Positions 27,121-36,007 of a stretch of 64,000 bases of DNA are shown piece by piece. Position 1 is the stretch's first letter, and every line of letters starts with the position of its first letter. The DNA lies in the NCBI GenBank assembly GCA_039024915.1, contig JBCCPK010000005.1:248001-312000 (forward strand), read 5' to 3'. A program made the position numbers and the translations under genes. The notes under the pieces are model-generated. The model worked only from the letters and a program-made list of their open reading frames with translations. It did not search any database and was not told where the DNA came from. This DNA comes from Pseudomonadota bacterium (GTDB lineage Bacteria; Pseudomonadota; Alphaproteobacteria; Rhizobiales; MH13).

Positions 27121-28181
27121 TCGGCGCTGTCCAGCAAGGTCGATTGACGCTCCGCTTGGGCGCGAACTCGCCGTCGAGCCGCTTCGTCGTAGGCTTCAAC
27201 GATGCGTGTCACCAGTGCGTGCCGAACCACATCCTGCGCGCGGAACTTCAGATGGACGATGCCTTCAATGCCTCTGAGCATGCGGTAGGCTTCGGCAAGG
27301 CCAGACGTCTGACCTGGTGGAAGATCGACCTGGCTGGGGTCCCCGGTTACGATCATCTTGGAATTTTCCCCAAGGCGCGTGAGAAACATCTTCATCTGCA
27401 TAGAGGTGGTGTTCTGTGCTTCATCAAGGATGACCACCGAATTCGCCAATGTCCGCCCACGCATGAAGGCAAGTGGCGCGATTTCGATGACCTGGTTTTG
27501 CAGCGCGCGCTCGACTTTCTCACCAGGCATCATGTCGTACAGCGCGTCGTACAGGGGGCGCAGATAAGGGTCGATCTTCTCTTTCATATCGCCCGGCAGG
27601 AAGCCCAACCTCTCCCCCGCTTCCACCGCAGGTCTCGAAAGGATCATGCGTTCGATATCGCCGCGCTCAAGCAATGCGGCTGCATAGGCCACTGCCAGAT
27701 AGGTTTTACCAGTCCCAGCCGGGCCCGTTCCGAAGACTAACTCCGCACGATCGAGTGCGCGGATGTAGGCATCCTGCGCTGGGTTTCGGGCGGTGATGGT
27801 CTTTTTGCGCGTCGAGATTGTTGCCAGCTTTAACCGTCCGCCTTTGGGTTCGATGGCTGGCAGATCGAGCTGAGCAGAAGACGTTTCAGCCATGCGTATT
27901 GCGCCATCCACATCGCCAGGATGAATGCTGTGGCCCTCCAGCAAGCGCTGGTAAAGGCTGTCGAGCACCTGATGCGCGATCGCGCAGGCTTCGGGAGGTC
28001 CCTTAAGCGCTACCTTGTTGCCGCGCGCTGCCGCGTCGATACCCAACTTGTGCTCGATGATGGCGAGGTTCTGGTCGAATTGGCCGTACAGGTCGCTGAC
28101 CAGCCGATTGTCGTCAAACTCGACAACGACATGAGCCAAGTCCGACGCGTGTCCGTCTGCCGGGGCGCTGTCAACGCTCAC
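27117..28181 (-). CDS. phoH: PhoH-family ATPase
   Basis: A 354-residue PhoH/YbeZ protein, a P-loop ATPase with helicase-like relatives that partners YbeY in RNA or ribosome processing. The Walker A motif [15 protein letters not shown] and the Walker B segment [13 protein letters not shown] are clear, as are the ending motifs [19 protein letters not shown] and [13 protein letters not shown]. It overlaps miaB upstream by four bases and ybeY downstream by four, which makes a tight miaB-phoH-ybeY unit. Confidence 0.96.
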   Translation of the reverse strand: MSVDSAPADGHASDLAHVVVEFDDNRLVSDLYGQFDQNLAIIEHKLGIDAAARGNKVALKGPPEACAIAHQVLDSLYQRLLEGHSIHPGDVDGAIRMAETSSAQLDLPAIEPKGGRLKLATISTRKKTITARNPAQDAYIRALDRAELVFGTGPAGTGKTYLAVAYAAALLERGDIERMILSRPAVEAGERLGFLPGDMKEKIDPYLRPLYDALYDMMPGEKVERALQNQVIEIAPLAFMRGRTLANSVVILDEAQNTTSMQMKMFLTRLGENSKMIVTGDPSQVDLPPGQTSGLAEAYRMLRGIEGIVHLKFRAQDVVRHALVTRIVEAYDEAARRRVRAQAERQSTLLDSAD

Positions 28182-29599
28182 GAAGCCGCCTCCAGTGGCA
28201 TGCAGACCAACTCACCAAACAGGCTGTTGCCGGTCTGATGGCTGACGGTGACCGGTTGCAGGGTGCGTAACTGGCTGTCTGGCGCATCGACATGGACCGG
28301 CTGTAGCCAGGGCGATCGCCCAACAAGTTGCCCATCGTGCTTGCCGCGCTTTTCGAGCAGAACATCGAAGGTCATGCCGACACGGCTGGCCTGAAATGTA
28401 CGTTGCTGATCTGTGAGCAAGGCCTGAAGCTCTTGAAGGCGTGCGTCGGCGACGTCGGGTTCGACTGCATCACCGAGTTCCGCCCCGGGTGTTCCCGGGC
28501 GCGGCGAGTATTTGAACGAGTAGGCTTGCGCATAGCCGACATCATCAATCAGACGCATCGTGTCGCGAAAGTCTTCGTCGGTTTCGCCAGGAAATCCGAC
28601 AATAAAATCACCTGATAGGGCCAGATCGGGCTGCACCGCCCGAATGCGGTCGATCAATCGACGGTAATCATCACCAGTATGCCGGCGGTTCATAGCCTTG
28701 AGAATGCGGTCGGAACCGGCTTGAACGGGTAAATGCAGATACGGCATCACCTGCGGCAAGTCGCGGTGCGCGGCGATCAGATCGTCGGTCATGTCGCGCG
28801 GATGAGAGGTGGTATAGCGCAGACGCCACACGCCATCGATGTCTGCTAGCGCATGGAGAAGCCTGGCAAGCGACCAGACAGAACCGTCGGGTCCGTGTCC
28901 ATGATAGGCGTTCACATTCTGGCCAAGTAGCGTGATCTCGCGCACCCCGGCGGCGACCATGCTGCTGGCCTCGTCGAGGATTTTTGCCACATCGCGGCTT
29001 ACCTCCGCACCTCGGGTGTAAGGTACAACACAAAAGGTGCAGAATTTGTCGCAACCCTCTTGGACAGTCAGAAAAGCGCTCGGACCACGGCTGGAGAGCA
29101 CTTTCTTTGGGGTTCGCGGAATGTGGTCGAACTTATCGTCGTCGGGAAACTCAGTCAGCACGACACGCTCGCCATCGCTTGCCCGTGTAACCAGGTCTGG
29201 CAGAGCTTGGTAGCTTTGTGGGCCGACAACCAGGTCGACCACACCTGCGCGCTTGAGGATCTCTTCGCCCTCAGCCTGGGCAACGCAACCGGCCACGCCA
29301 ATTAGCGTCGGCTTGCCTTCGTCGGCCCGCGCCGCCTTTAATTTCCGCAGCCGCCCAAGCTCCGAATACACCTTCTCGGCCGCTTTCTCACGAATGTGGC
29401 AAGTGTTGAGAACGATCAGATCGGCGTCATCGGCTGATGCCGTTGCGGCATAACCCGCTGTTCGCAACGCATCGGTCATCCGGCTCGAATCGTAGACGTT
29501 CATTTGGCAGCCATAGGTCTTGATGAAGACCTTTTTGTTGGCCGTTTGGTTCGTCGGAGTATTTGGCATTGGATTCCGCGTTGAAGAAAGGGCGTTCAT
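28178..29599 (-). CDS. miaB: tRNA-2-methylthio-N6-dimethylallyladenosine synthase MiaB
   Basis: A 473-residue radical-SAM methylthiotransferase that modifies A37 of tRNAs reading UNN codons. It has the UPF0004 domain ([17 protein letters not shown]), the radical-SAM cluster motif [15 protein letters not shown] (C-x3-C-x2-C), and a C-terminal TRAM domain. Three cysteines in the N-terminal domain (YGC, NTCHI, AGCVAQ) would hold the auxiliary cluster. An internal ATG at 29566 could be used instead of 29599. It follows plsC in the same direction. Confidence 0.97.
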   Translation of the reverse strand: MNALSSTRNPMPNTPTNQTANKKVFIKTYGCQMNVYDSSRMTDALRTAGYAATASADDADLIVLNTCHIREKAAEKVYSELGRLRKLKAARADEGKPTLIGVAGCVAQAEGEEILKRAGVVDLVVGPQSYQALPDLVTRASDGERVVLTEFPDDDKFDHIPRTPKKVLSSRGPSAFLTVQEGCDKFCTFCVVPYTRGAEVSRDVAKILDEASSMVAAGVREITLLGQNVNAYHGHGPDGSVWSLARLLHALADIDGVWRLRYTTSHPRDMTDDLIAAHRDLPQVMPYLHLPVQAGSDRILKAMNRRHTGDDYRRLIDRIRAVQPDLALSGDFIVGFPGETDEDFRDTMRLIDDVGYAQAYSFKYSPRPGTPGAELGDAVEPDVADARLQELQALLTDQQRTFQASRVGMTFDVLLEKRGKHDGQLVGRSPWLQPVHVDAPDSQLRTLQPVTVSHQTGNSLFGELVCMPLEAAS

Positions 29600-29675
29600 C
29601 AGCGCTGTCTAACGCGAATTCCGCACTGCGCCTAGGGTTTTGACCGATGCTCGCGCAACGACCAACGCAACCCGC

Positions 29676-30491
29676 TCATGGGTGTCGCAGCCTTGAGGCT
29701 AAAGTTGCCTGAACGCTTGACTGAAGTGAGTGGGCCAGCGCCTTGCGGCTCAACCCTGGCTCTGGAGAAAACGAGGGAAGCCCGATAAGGGCAACCTCCA
29801 GTGGCCCACTCGTCAGCCGGTCCAGAAGGCTGGGGAGAAGGTCCATATCGCCGTACCAGCCAAGCCGCGCACGTTCGGCGCGGGACAAGCGCAGGCCATC
29901 GCGGCGCAAGTACGCGAGGACAAAGGGCTGGATCAGTTGAGGCTTGCGTTCGCCGCGGGTCGCGGGCAGCAGCGCACTCTTGAATGGTAAAACCTGATTG
30001 CCATCCGAAGACGTCCCCTCGGCAAAAAGCACCAGCTTATCGCCTGCCGAAAGGGCTGCGTCGCGCGCAGTTATGGCCAAGGCGGTGGATTGGCGACGGT
30101 TGCGATCAATGAAAACGGTCCGCTGCAGGCGAGCCAGAGTACCGAAGACGGGCCAGTGCGCGACATCATCCTTTGAGATGAATCGAACAGGTCCACACGC
30201 GCCAAGGATGACGATATCGAGCCACGATACGTGGTTGCCAACCAGCAGCGCCGGGTTGTTGCCGCCAACGTGTTCGCCCTCTTTTCGAACGCGTACGCGC
30301 AATGTCCAAAGCGCCACCCGATGAAACAGCATGGGCAGGCGCGCGGCTACCTGCGGAGCAAATCTGTTGGAAAGCCATTGAAGCGGTGCCAGAACGAGAA
30401 ATGCAATCGTGATTGGCAGGAGTTTGACCACGGCAAGCGCGACAGCACGTAAACTCCGTCGCCCGGTTTCGGGCGGCGAATGTTCAGCCAT
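29676..30491 (-). CDS. plsC: 1-acyl-sn-glycerol-3-phosphate acyltransferase (PlsC type)
   Basis: A 271-residue lysophospholipid acyltransferase. The H-x4-D catalytic motif is seen in NHVSWLDIVILG and the glycerophosphate-binding segment in FAEGTSSDGNQVLPFKSAL. An N-terminal hydrophobic segment (LPITIAFLVLAPLQWL) anchors it to the inner membrane. ATG 30491 overlaps the last 8 bases of the fur-type gene; an upstream ATG at 30521 would overlap by 38. The place between fur and miaB is typical of rhizobia, where one of several plsC-like or olsA genes is found here, so the acyl acceptor is not certain. Confidence 0.87.
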   Translation of the reverse strand: MAEHSPPETGRRSLRAVALAVVKLLPITIAFLVLAPLQWLSNRFAPQVAARLPMLFHRVALWTLRVRVRKEGEHVGGNNPALLVGNHVSWLDIVILGACGPVRFISKDDVAHWPVFGTLARLQRTVFIDRNRRQSTALAITARDAALSAGDKLVLFAEGTSSDGNQVLPFKSALLPATRGERKPQLIQPFVLAYLRRDGLRLSRAERARLGWYGDMDLLPSLLDRLTSGPLEVALIGLPSFSPEPGLSRKALAHSLQSSVQATLASRLRHP

Positions 30492-30933
30492 CGCGATCGG
30501 TGCGCTTAATGGGTCGCCCAAACAGCTCGAGCCGGTGGTCGACCAGCTTGAAGCCTAGCCGCTTGGCGATCCGCTCTTGCAGTGCTTCGATCTCGGGATC
30601 AGAGAATTCAATCACTTTGCCGGTCGTCACATCGATCAGATGATCATGGTGTTCGTCGGGGGTTTGCTCGTATCGAGCGCGCCCATCGCCGAAGTCGAGC
30701 CGCGCCACGATGCCTGACTCTTCAAACAGCTTCACGGTCCGGTAGACCGTGGACATTGAGATGTTGGGATCGATCGCCGAGGCGCGCGCGTACAGCTCTT
30801 CCACATCGGGATGGTCGTTCGATGCATCAATGACCCGAGCCACGACCCGCCTTTGTTCGGTCATACGCATACCCCGCTCCGCGCAAAGCTGTTCTAGCGA
30901 AATATCCGCCGGGCTTTTGGCTTGCTGGGTCAT
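30484..30933 (-). CDS. Fur-family metal regulator, Mur-like
   Basis: A 149-residue Fur protein. The N-terminal winged helix (ERGMRMTEQRRVVARVID, then STVYRTVKLFEESGIV) and the metal segment HHDHLIDVTTGKVIEF are clear. The CxxC that binds structural zinc in E. coli Fur is absent: the position after HHDHLI reads DVTTG, and the only cysteine is near the N-terminus. Rhizobial Fur homologues at this position act as manganese regulators (Mur), so a Mn-dependent role is likely, but this is inference from family and position. It is followed by plsC with overlap. Confidence 0.9.
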   Translation of the reverse strand: MTQQAKSPADISLEQLCAERGMRMTEQRRVVARVIDASNDHPDVEELYARASAIDPNISMSTVYRTVKLFEESGIVARLDFGDGRARYEQTPDEHHDHLIDVTTGKVIEFSDPEIEALQERIAKRLGFKLVDHRLELFGRPIKRTDRDG

Positions 30934-30990
30934 GAACGCATCGGACCGGTTGCAGTTGGACAGTGGGAAGAAGAGCTCGCCTGCCCTGCG

Positions 30991-31536
30991 CTACTCATAT
31001 TGACGCCGCATGACAAGCGCACGTGCTTTGCTGCCATCTTCCGCGGTCGAGTAAGCCGGCCGTTCTCCGACAGTCCTAAACCCGCGCCGCCGGTAGAGCC
31101 GGACCGCCGCGACATTGGTTTCGGCAACTTCCAAAAAAACTGCCTGCACTCCGTGAACACGCAATTCAAACAAGGCCGCATCAAGCAACTGAGCGCCAAG
31201 CCCTCTGCTGCGTGCCCGCGGGTCCACAGCAATCGTGAGGATTTCGCCTTCGTCTGCTGCGCGCCTCGCCAAGATGAACCCTTCCGCCGGACCGGCCCCT
31301 AAAAGTCCTAGCGGTCTGACTAGCCGGGCTAGGACCGCCTCGTCGGCAAGCATGCGTTGCAGATCGTCCTCCCCCCAGCCCGAAGGAAAACTCGCCTCAT
31401 GCAGCGCGGCCAGGTCCCGGCAATCTTCCGGCTGAACCTCTTCGGTCAATCGGGGCCTTGTTACGCTCTGGCGAAGCGGTTCCATGGCCCAGTTGTACCA
31501 TTCGTCGAACAGTGCAGAGAAGGATGAGGCGGACAT
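30991..31536 (-). CDS. rimI: Ribosomal-protein-alanine N-acetyltransferase RimI (GNAT)
   Basis: A 181-residue GNAT enzyme. The acetyl-CoA motif A reads ILTIAVDPRARSRGLGAQLLDAALFEL, with FLEVAETNVAAVRLYRRRGF after it, close to RimI/TsaB-linked proteins. RimI acetylates the N-terminus of ribosomal protein S18. It starts 12 bp after tsaB, the usual partner gene, which supports the name. The N-terminus is about 30 residues longer than E. coli RimI, so a later start is possible. Confidence 0.88.
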   Translation of the reverse strand: MSASSFSALFDEWYNWAMEPLRQSVTRPRLTEEVQPEDCRDLAALHEASFPSGWGEDDLQRMLADEAVLARLVRPLGLLGAGPAEGFILARRAADEGEILTIAVDPRARSRGLGAQLLDAALFELRVHGVQAVFLEVAETNVAAVRLYRRRGFRTVGERPAYSTAEDGSKARALVMRRQYE

Positions 31537-31547
31537 GGCCTACCCTT

Positions 31548-32249
31548 TTAGGACATTGAAGCGCGCAAGCCAGAGGATTTCGCAACGGCAGCATCGGCTT
31601 CCTTCAGATAAAGCGGACTCGGTTTGACTTTCGGGTCTGCACTGAGCGCCAGCGTGGCGATTGCTTCGAGCGAAGGGACTGGGACACTGCGGCCGAGCGT
31701 TATGGGCTTGCTCAGGTTTTCCAGGTGAGCGGCAATGGCCGGCTGCGCGGTCCCTGACAGGCGCATGCCGGGGCGAACCAGGGCAGCGAAAACGATATCC
31801 GCCATCGCTTCGGGCGGACTAATCGGTTCGCCGTCAGGTTCGAAGAGTTGGCCGTAGACCATAGAATTGCGGGCATCCAAGGCAACCGCCTGGCCCTGCG
31901 GCGCGGGGCTGTCCATCCGATCAGTAGCCGCAAGCGCAGCCAATGAGCCGATCCCCACCGCATCAATGTTCAGGGTGGCCGAGAACCCTCTCGCCGCTGC
32001 GAGACCGACCCTTAAGCCGGTGAATGACCCGGGACCAATGGTGACGCCGATCCGATCAAGATCCTCATAACCCCGCCCAACCGCTGCAAGGACCCGTTCA
32101 ACCATCGGCACAAGTTCTTCGCCGTGGCCCCGCGCCATGGCTTTGCGCTCGTGACTGATGATGTCGGCACCGTCGGCCAACGCAACCTGGCAAGCATGGC
32201 CGGCGGTATCCATGGAAAGGATGAGTGGGTTCAGGTTGTCGGGATTCAT
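31548..32249 (-). CDS. tsaB: tRNA threonylcarbamoyladenosine synthesis protein TsaB
   Basis: A 233-residue TsaB, an ASKHA-fold pseudo-peptidase that works with TsaD and TsaE to make t6A37 in tRNA. The N-terminal LILSMDTAGHACQVAL and the central IGVTIGPGSFTGLRVGLAAARGF are characteristic. ATG 32249 is preferred, with CAGGTG upstream; a GTG at 32261 would add four residues. It lies 38 bp after the nfu-type gene and directly before rimI. Confidence 0.94.
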   Translation of the reverse strand: MNPDNLNPLILSMDTAGHACQVALADGADIISHERKAMARGHGEELVPMVERVLAAVGRGYEDLDRIGVTIGPGSFTGLRVGLAAARGFSATLNIDAVGIGSLAALAATDRMDSPAPQGQAVALDARNSMVYGQLFEPDGEPISPPEAMADIVFAALVRPGMRLSGTAQPAIAAHLENLSKPITLGRSVPVPSLEAIATLALSADPKVKPSPLYLKEADAAVAKSSGLRASMS

Positions 32250-32287
32250 GGCTGACAACACCTGACGGGCAGCATGCGAGATAGTGG

Positions 32288-32851
32288 TTAGGTGGCCCGC
32301 ACTTCTTCAACACCCGGCACGAAATGGCGCAAAAGGTTTTCGATGCCGTTTTTCAACGTCGCCGTTGACGACGGGCAGCCAGCGCACGCACCACGCATGT
32401 TCAGGTAGACGATACCGTCCTGGAAGCCTTTGAAGGTGATATCGCCGCCATCCTGCGCAACGGCCGGTCGGACGCGTGTCTCCAGCAGATCCTTGATGGT
32501 ATCGACCATGACCTTGTCGGCGTCATCAAAAAACTCGCCATCCTGCTCAACATCTGTCGCGGCGGCATCATCGACAAGTATCGGCATTCCGGTCACGAAA
32601 TGCTCCATGATCCCACCCAGGATCGCCGGCTTGATGTGCGACCAGTCGTCAACTTCGGCCGTGACCGTGATGAAATCGTGACCGAAAAACACGCCTGAAA
32701 CGCCATGGATTGCGAAAAGACGCTGCGCCAGCGGGCTCTTCTCGGCTTCCTCTGGCGTGCGGAAATCAAGCGTACCGTCGTCTAGAACCCGCTCGCCGGG
32801 CAGGAACTTCAAAGTGGCTGGATTGGGTGTCGACTCAACCTGAATGAACAT
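32288..32851 (-). CDS. NfuA/NifU-type Fe-S cluster carrier
   Basis: A 187-residue protein with an N-terminal Nfu_N domain (MFIQVESTPNPATLKFLPG) and a C-terminal NifU-like domain (RPAVAQDGGDITFKGF), where GACAGCPSS supplies the C-x2-C that carries an Fe-S cluster. It delivers clusters to apo-proteins, possibly MiaB and HemW in this window, though that is inference. Start 32851 has AAGGAGAG upstream and matches family N-termini; the 93 in-frame codons further upstream do not resemble the family. Confidence 0.95.
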   Translation of the reverse strand: MFIQVESTPNPATLKFLPGERVLDDGTLDFRTPEEAEKSPLAQRLFAIHGVSGVFFGHDFITVTAEVDDWSHIKPAILGGIMEHFVTGMPILVDDAAATDVEQDGEFFDDADKVMVDTIKDLLETRVRPAVAQDGGDITFKGFQDGIVYLNMRGACAGCPSSTATLKNGIENLLRHFVPGVEEVRAT

Positions 32852-33351
32852 CGCGACTACTCTCCTTGGACCCTTTCGGACAACCTGGATTTGGGGGCGC
32901 CCGGCACTGTTTTCAAACCGCTTACGGTACCTGAGCGCTTTGGATCGGTTATGCCGTAACCTCACTGGTTTTGAAAGGTTCTCATCGTGGTTGCAGATCG
33001 ATGTCGGTTGGACCAGCGTCGATCTCAGCGATCCGCATCCATGCGCCAAGGCGGAAATTGCCGCTTGTTGCCGGCGTGAGATAGGCAGAACCGGTTCCCT
33101 GTTAGGTCGCGAAATCGAGCCTTCTGCCATCGCCAGAGTTGGCCGGTGGATGCGCTATCAAAGACGAAGCCCGCGGCACAAAGTTCCGCAAACTCACGGT
33201 CAACATAGCCTAACTCGAAAGACACGACTGTGCTGTACCCACGCGATTGTTTGGTAAAGTGCAGCGAGAACCTGTTGGGGCCAGACGGCCGGTCAAAGCG
33301 CGCGAATCGGGAGAGCGTTGAGCGCGGACGTCGGTCCTCTTCTGAGCGCGC
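32852..33351. other. 500-bp gap without a supported gene
   Basis: Between the Fe-S carrier gene and the phosphoesterase gene, both on the minus strand, there are 500 bp. The nearest part should hold the promoter for the nfu-tsaB-rimI run. A 66-codon frame at 33025-33225 begins with GTG and has no recognisable domain. I see no tRNA, terminator or strong repeat. It may hold a decayed gene or an unrecognised RNA. Confidence 0.4.
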
Positions 33352-34101
33352 TTACGGTGCGTAGTACCCGGTGCGCAGACCCGTTGCCCATTCCAAGCGA
33401 CCATGCGACTGGGCCGACCGGATGGCGGGCCTGCTATCGTAAACAACGAGCCGAAAGCTCGCCTGCCACCCCGAGGACCTGCGTTCCACAATTGCATAAC
33501 AGGCCTGCGGAAAACCGCTCTCCATATGATGCGGATAGGGCATCGTATCGTCGTAGGCCGGGCAGCCGACCGAGCCGGGATTGACGAGTAGAGCCCCGTT
33601 CGCCAATCGGCGCACCCCGTGCAGATGTGTGTGAGCGCACACAACCAAATCGGCGGCGAGGGCGTCCTCATTGAGCTCCGCCTCGACCTCCTGATGTGTT
33701 GCCTTGCGGACCAGGCCGTTCGGCTCAACGCGTTCCATCCAATACCGGTCATCTAGCCGCGGCGTGGCATGACAGGCATAGACACCGTCAATCGGACGAG
33801 AGGTCTGGGGCAAGGTCGTCAACCAGGCGATGGCCTCGTTCGGCAGCATTTCAAATGCCACGCGGTCCGATGGGGCCATATCGTCCACTCGTTGCTCGAT
33901 CAGGTATCGGTCATGATTGCCACGGACAGTCGGCAGGCCCAGTGGCTGCAGCAGACGAAACGTTCCTGCAGCATCAAGTGGCCCGGAAAACACGTCACCG
34001 AGATTGATCGTCAGATCGGTTCTCTGGCGCGCAACATCGTCCAAAACGGCTTCGAGCGCCCACGAGTTACCGTGGATGTCGGCAATCAGAGCAAGCCGCA
34101 T
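33352..34101 (-). CDS. Metallophosphoesterase (calcineurin-like)
   Basis: A 249-residue phosphoesterase of the YfcE/MJ0936-like group. The dimetal motifs are complete: ADIHGN (D-x-H), NLGDVFSGP (GD), RGNHDR (GNHD), ACHATP (H) and AHTHLHG (H-x-H). The segment LLVNPGSVGCPA is typical of these enzymes. Substrates of this group range from phosphodiesters to nucleotides and cannot be read from sequence. Its ATG overlaps the stop of the DUF2164 gene (TAATG), so the two are coupled. Confidence 0.9.
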   Translation of the reverse strand: MRLALIADIHGNSWALEAVLDDVARQRTDLTINLGDVFSGPLDAAGTFRLLQPLGLPTVRGNHDRYLIEQRVDDMAPSDRVAFEMLPNEAIAWLTTLPQTSRPIDGVYACHATPRLDDRYWMERVEPNGLVRKATHQEVEAELNEDALAADLVVCAHTHLHGVRRLANGALLVNPGSVGCPAYDDTMPYPHHMESGFPQACYAIVERRSSGWQASFRLVVYDSRPAIRSAQSHGRLEWATGLRTGYYAP

Positions 34102-34340
34102 TATCCATCCTCGGGTAGCGGGAAGTCCGTGTCGAGATCATCCAATTTGCTCGTCAGGAAGGCACGTGCGTCGGCGATGCCTTGGTTGTAGAGGGTGGGG
34201 CCAAGTTGCCCCAGCATGAAGTCGAGCAATTCCTCTGCACGAAATGGAGAAAGCTGCTCGTCGAACTCCGAGTGGAAGTAGCCCTGTAGCGCCTCGATCA
34301 GCTGTTCGCGTCGTGCATCGGAAAGAGCAAGCTTTGTCAT
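34101..34340 (-). CDS. DUF2164 family protein
   Basis: A 79-residue protein from ATG 34340. It matches DUF2164 by its pattern: a short N-terminal helix after LSDARREQLIEALQGYFHSEFDEQLSPFRAEELLDFMLGQLGPTLYNQGIADARAFLTSKLDDL. In this family the LGPxxYNQGxxDA segment is the best conserved. The function is unknown. It overlaps both the phosphoesterase gene downstream, by one base, and the end of the Usp gene region upstream if the earlier codon at 34355 is used. Confidence 0.85.
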   Translation of the reverse strand: MTKLALSDARREQLIEALQGYFHSEFDEQLSPFRAEELLDFMLGQLGPTLYNQGIADARAFLTSKLDDLDTDFPLPEDG

Positions 34341-34347
34341 GCCAAGT

Positions 34348-34842
34348 TCAAGCAATCGCTTCGATCACGTCGTCGTTGAGGTCGCCTGGGACGATTGTGA
34401 CGGGTATCGGGAAGGTGCCTGCGCGCTGGCCTATCATGGTGACCAAGGGGCCTGGGCCATCTTTGCCGGTACCCGCTGCGAGGACCAAGATTGCTATATC
34501 TTCATCGTCGTGGATGAGATCAATGATGGCCTCATGGCCATCGCCTTCGCGCACCAGCCTTTCTGGTGTTAGGCTCAGGCCCTGCGCCCGCAAAAGCCCC
34601 ACATATCGATCAACCGTCGCGTCGGCCTCACTTTGCGCTTCGGCGCGCATGATTTCTTCGACCCCGAGCCAGTGCTGGAACTCCGAAGGTGGAACAACGT
34701 ACAGCATCGCCAGCCCGCCACCGGTTCTTTGGGCCCTGCGTGCCGCATAAATAACCGCACGCTCGCATTCCGGCGTGTCATCGAGAACGACGAGAAACTT
34801 GCGTTGGTGGCCCTCTTCAAAGGCGCGGCGGGCTTTGAGCAT
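34348..34842 (-). CDS. Universal stress protein (UspA family)
   Basis: A 164-residue single-domain Usp. The N-terminal strand FLVVLDDTPECERAVIYAARRAQRTGGGLAMLYVV and the C-terminal segment IAILVLAAGTGKDGPGPLVTMIGQRAGTFPIPVTIVP match the family. The usual G-x2-G-x9-G(S/T) ATP motif is only partly kept, so ATP binding is uncertain. It comes just after trpS and before DUF2164, forming a tight three-gene group with the phosphoesterase. Usp next to trpS is common in rhizobia. Confidence 0.9.
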   Translation of the reverse strand: MLKARRAFEEGHQRKFLVVLDDTPECERAVIYAARRAQRTGGGLAMLYVVPPSEFQHWLGVEEIMRAEAQSEADATVDRYVGLLRAQGLSLTPERLVREGDGHEAIIDLIHDDEDIAILVLAAGTGKDGPGPLVTMIGQRAGTFPIPVTIVPGDLNDDVIEAIA

Positions 34843-34894
34843 CGATTACCCCCAAGGCCAGTGACGTGTTCCGCTAAGCCTGCCAAGGCTTTGG

Positions 34895-35917
34895 CTATCT
34901 CACAAGCCCCACGATCTTGTACACCTCGTCAAGCACAGGCACGGCGACCTCCCGCGCGCGTGTAGCGCCCCTCCGCAAGATCGCGTCAATTTCCGTTGGG
35001 TCGTCGAGGAGCCTCTCCATCTCATCGCGGATCGGCCCCAAGACTTCCACCGCCAGATCGGCAAGGGCAGGCTTGAACGTACCAAAACCTTGGCCCCCAA
35101 ACGTGCTGATCACGTCAGCTTTGGTTGTTCCCTGCAGAGCTGCGTAGATGCCGACCAAGTTATCAGCTTCAGGTCTGCCGTCGAGGCCGTCAACCGTTTC
35201 GGGCAACGGTTCGGGATCCGTTTTTGCCTTCTTGAATTTCTTCGCGATCGTGTCGCGATCATCAGTCAGATTGATCCGCGACAGATCGGAAGGATCGGAT
35301 TTGGACATCTTCTTTGTGCCGTCGCGCAAGCTCATAACGCGTGTCGCATCACCAAGGATCAAGGGGTCGGTCATTGGAAAGACTTCCGTACCCCAATCAT
35401 TGTTAAACTTCTGCGCAATATCGCGCGTCAGCTCCAAATGCTGTTTCTGGTCTTCGCCAACCGGAACGGCGGTCGCCTTGTACAAGAGGATATCGGCGGC
35501 CATCAGGGTCGGATACGCGTAAAGCCCGACGCTGGCCTTCTCCCGGTCTTTGCCGGCTTTCTCCTTGAACTGCGTCATACGGTTGAGCCAGCCCAGCCGC
35601 GCCACGCAATTGAATATCCAACCCAGTTGGGCGTGTTCAGGTACAAGGGACTGGTTGAAAAGGGCAGATTTCTCAGGATCGAGACCTGCAGCCATAAAGG
35701 CAGCCGCCACATGGCGCGTCGCGGCGGCAAGTTCGGCGGGGTCCTGCCAAACCGTGATCGCGTGCAAATCGACCATGCAGTAGAAACAGGTGTGCGTATC
35801 CTGAAGCGGCACAAAGTTCCGTATCGCTCCAAGATAATTGCCAAGCGTCAACTGGCCGGACGGCTGCACACCGGAAAACACGCGCGGCTCAAAACTCGCG
35901 CTGGTCTCGCTGTCCAT
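34895..35917 (-). CDS. trpS: Tryptophanyl-tRNA synthetase
   Basis: A 340-residue class I synthetase that charges tRNA-Trp. The HIGH-type motif appears as [14 protein letters not shown], and the KMSKS loop as KKMSKSDPS. The length fits the family. It follows murJ by about 90 bp in the same direction and precedes the Usp gene, in the glnD-murJ-trpS order known from rhizobia. No leader peptide or T-box is visible. Confidence 0.97.
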   Translation of the reverse strand: MDSETSASFEPRVFSGVQPSGQLTLGNYLGAIRNFVPLQDTHTCFYCMVDLHAITVWQDPAELAAATRHVAAAFMAAGLDPEKSALFNQSLVPEHAQLGWIFNCVARLGWLNRMTQFKEKAGKDREKASVGLYAYPTLMAADILLYKATAVPVGEDQKQHLELTRDIAQKFNNDWGTEVFPMTDPLILGDATRVMSLRDGTKKMSKSDPSDLSRINLTDDRDTIAKKFKKAKTDPEPLPETVDGLDGRPEADNLVGIYAALQGTTKADVISTFGGQGFGTFKPALADLAVEVLGPIRDEMERLLDDPTEIDAILRRGATRAREVAVPVLDEVYKIVGLVR

Positions 35918-36007
35918 GAGATAGGTCCTGCGGATGGGAGAAAACGGCCTGCCTTATCGCGGGCTTTGGACGGTCGATCAAGAGGCCAACGCTCAGGCGG
36001 ACTGCTG

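Noticed and set aside
33025-33225. 66-codon minus-strand frame in the 32.9-33.3 kb gap
   Set aside because: GTG start without a ribosome site and no recognisable domain.
33210-33752. 180-codon minus-strand frame
   Set aside because: It overlaps the metallophosphoesterase gene in another frame; the phosphoesterase has all metal motifs.
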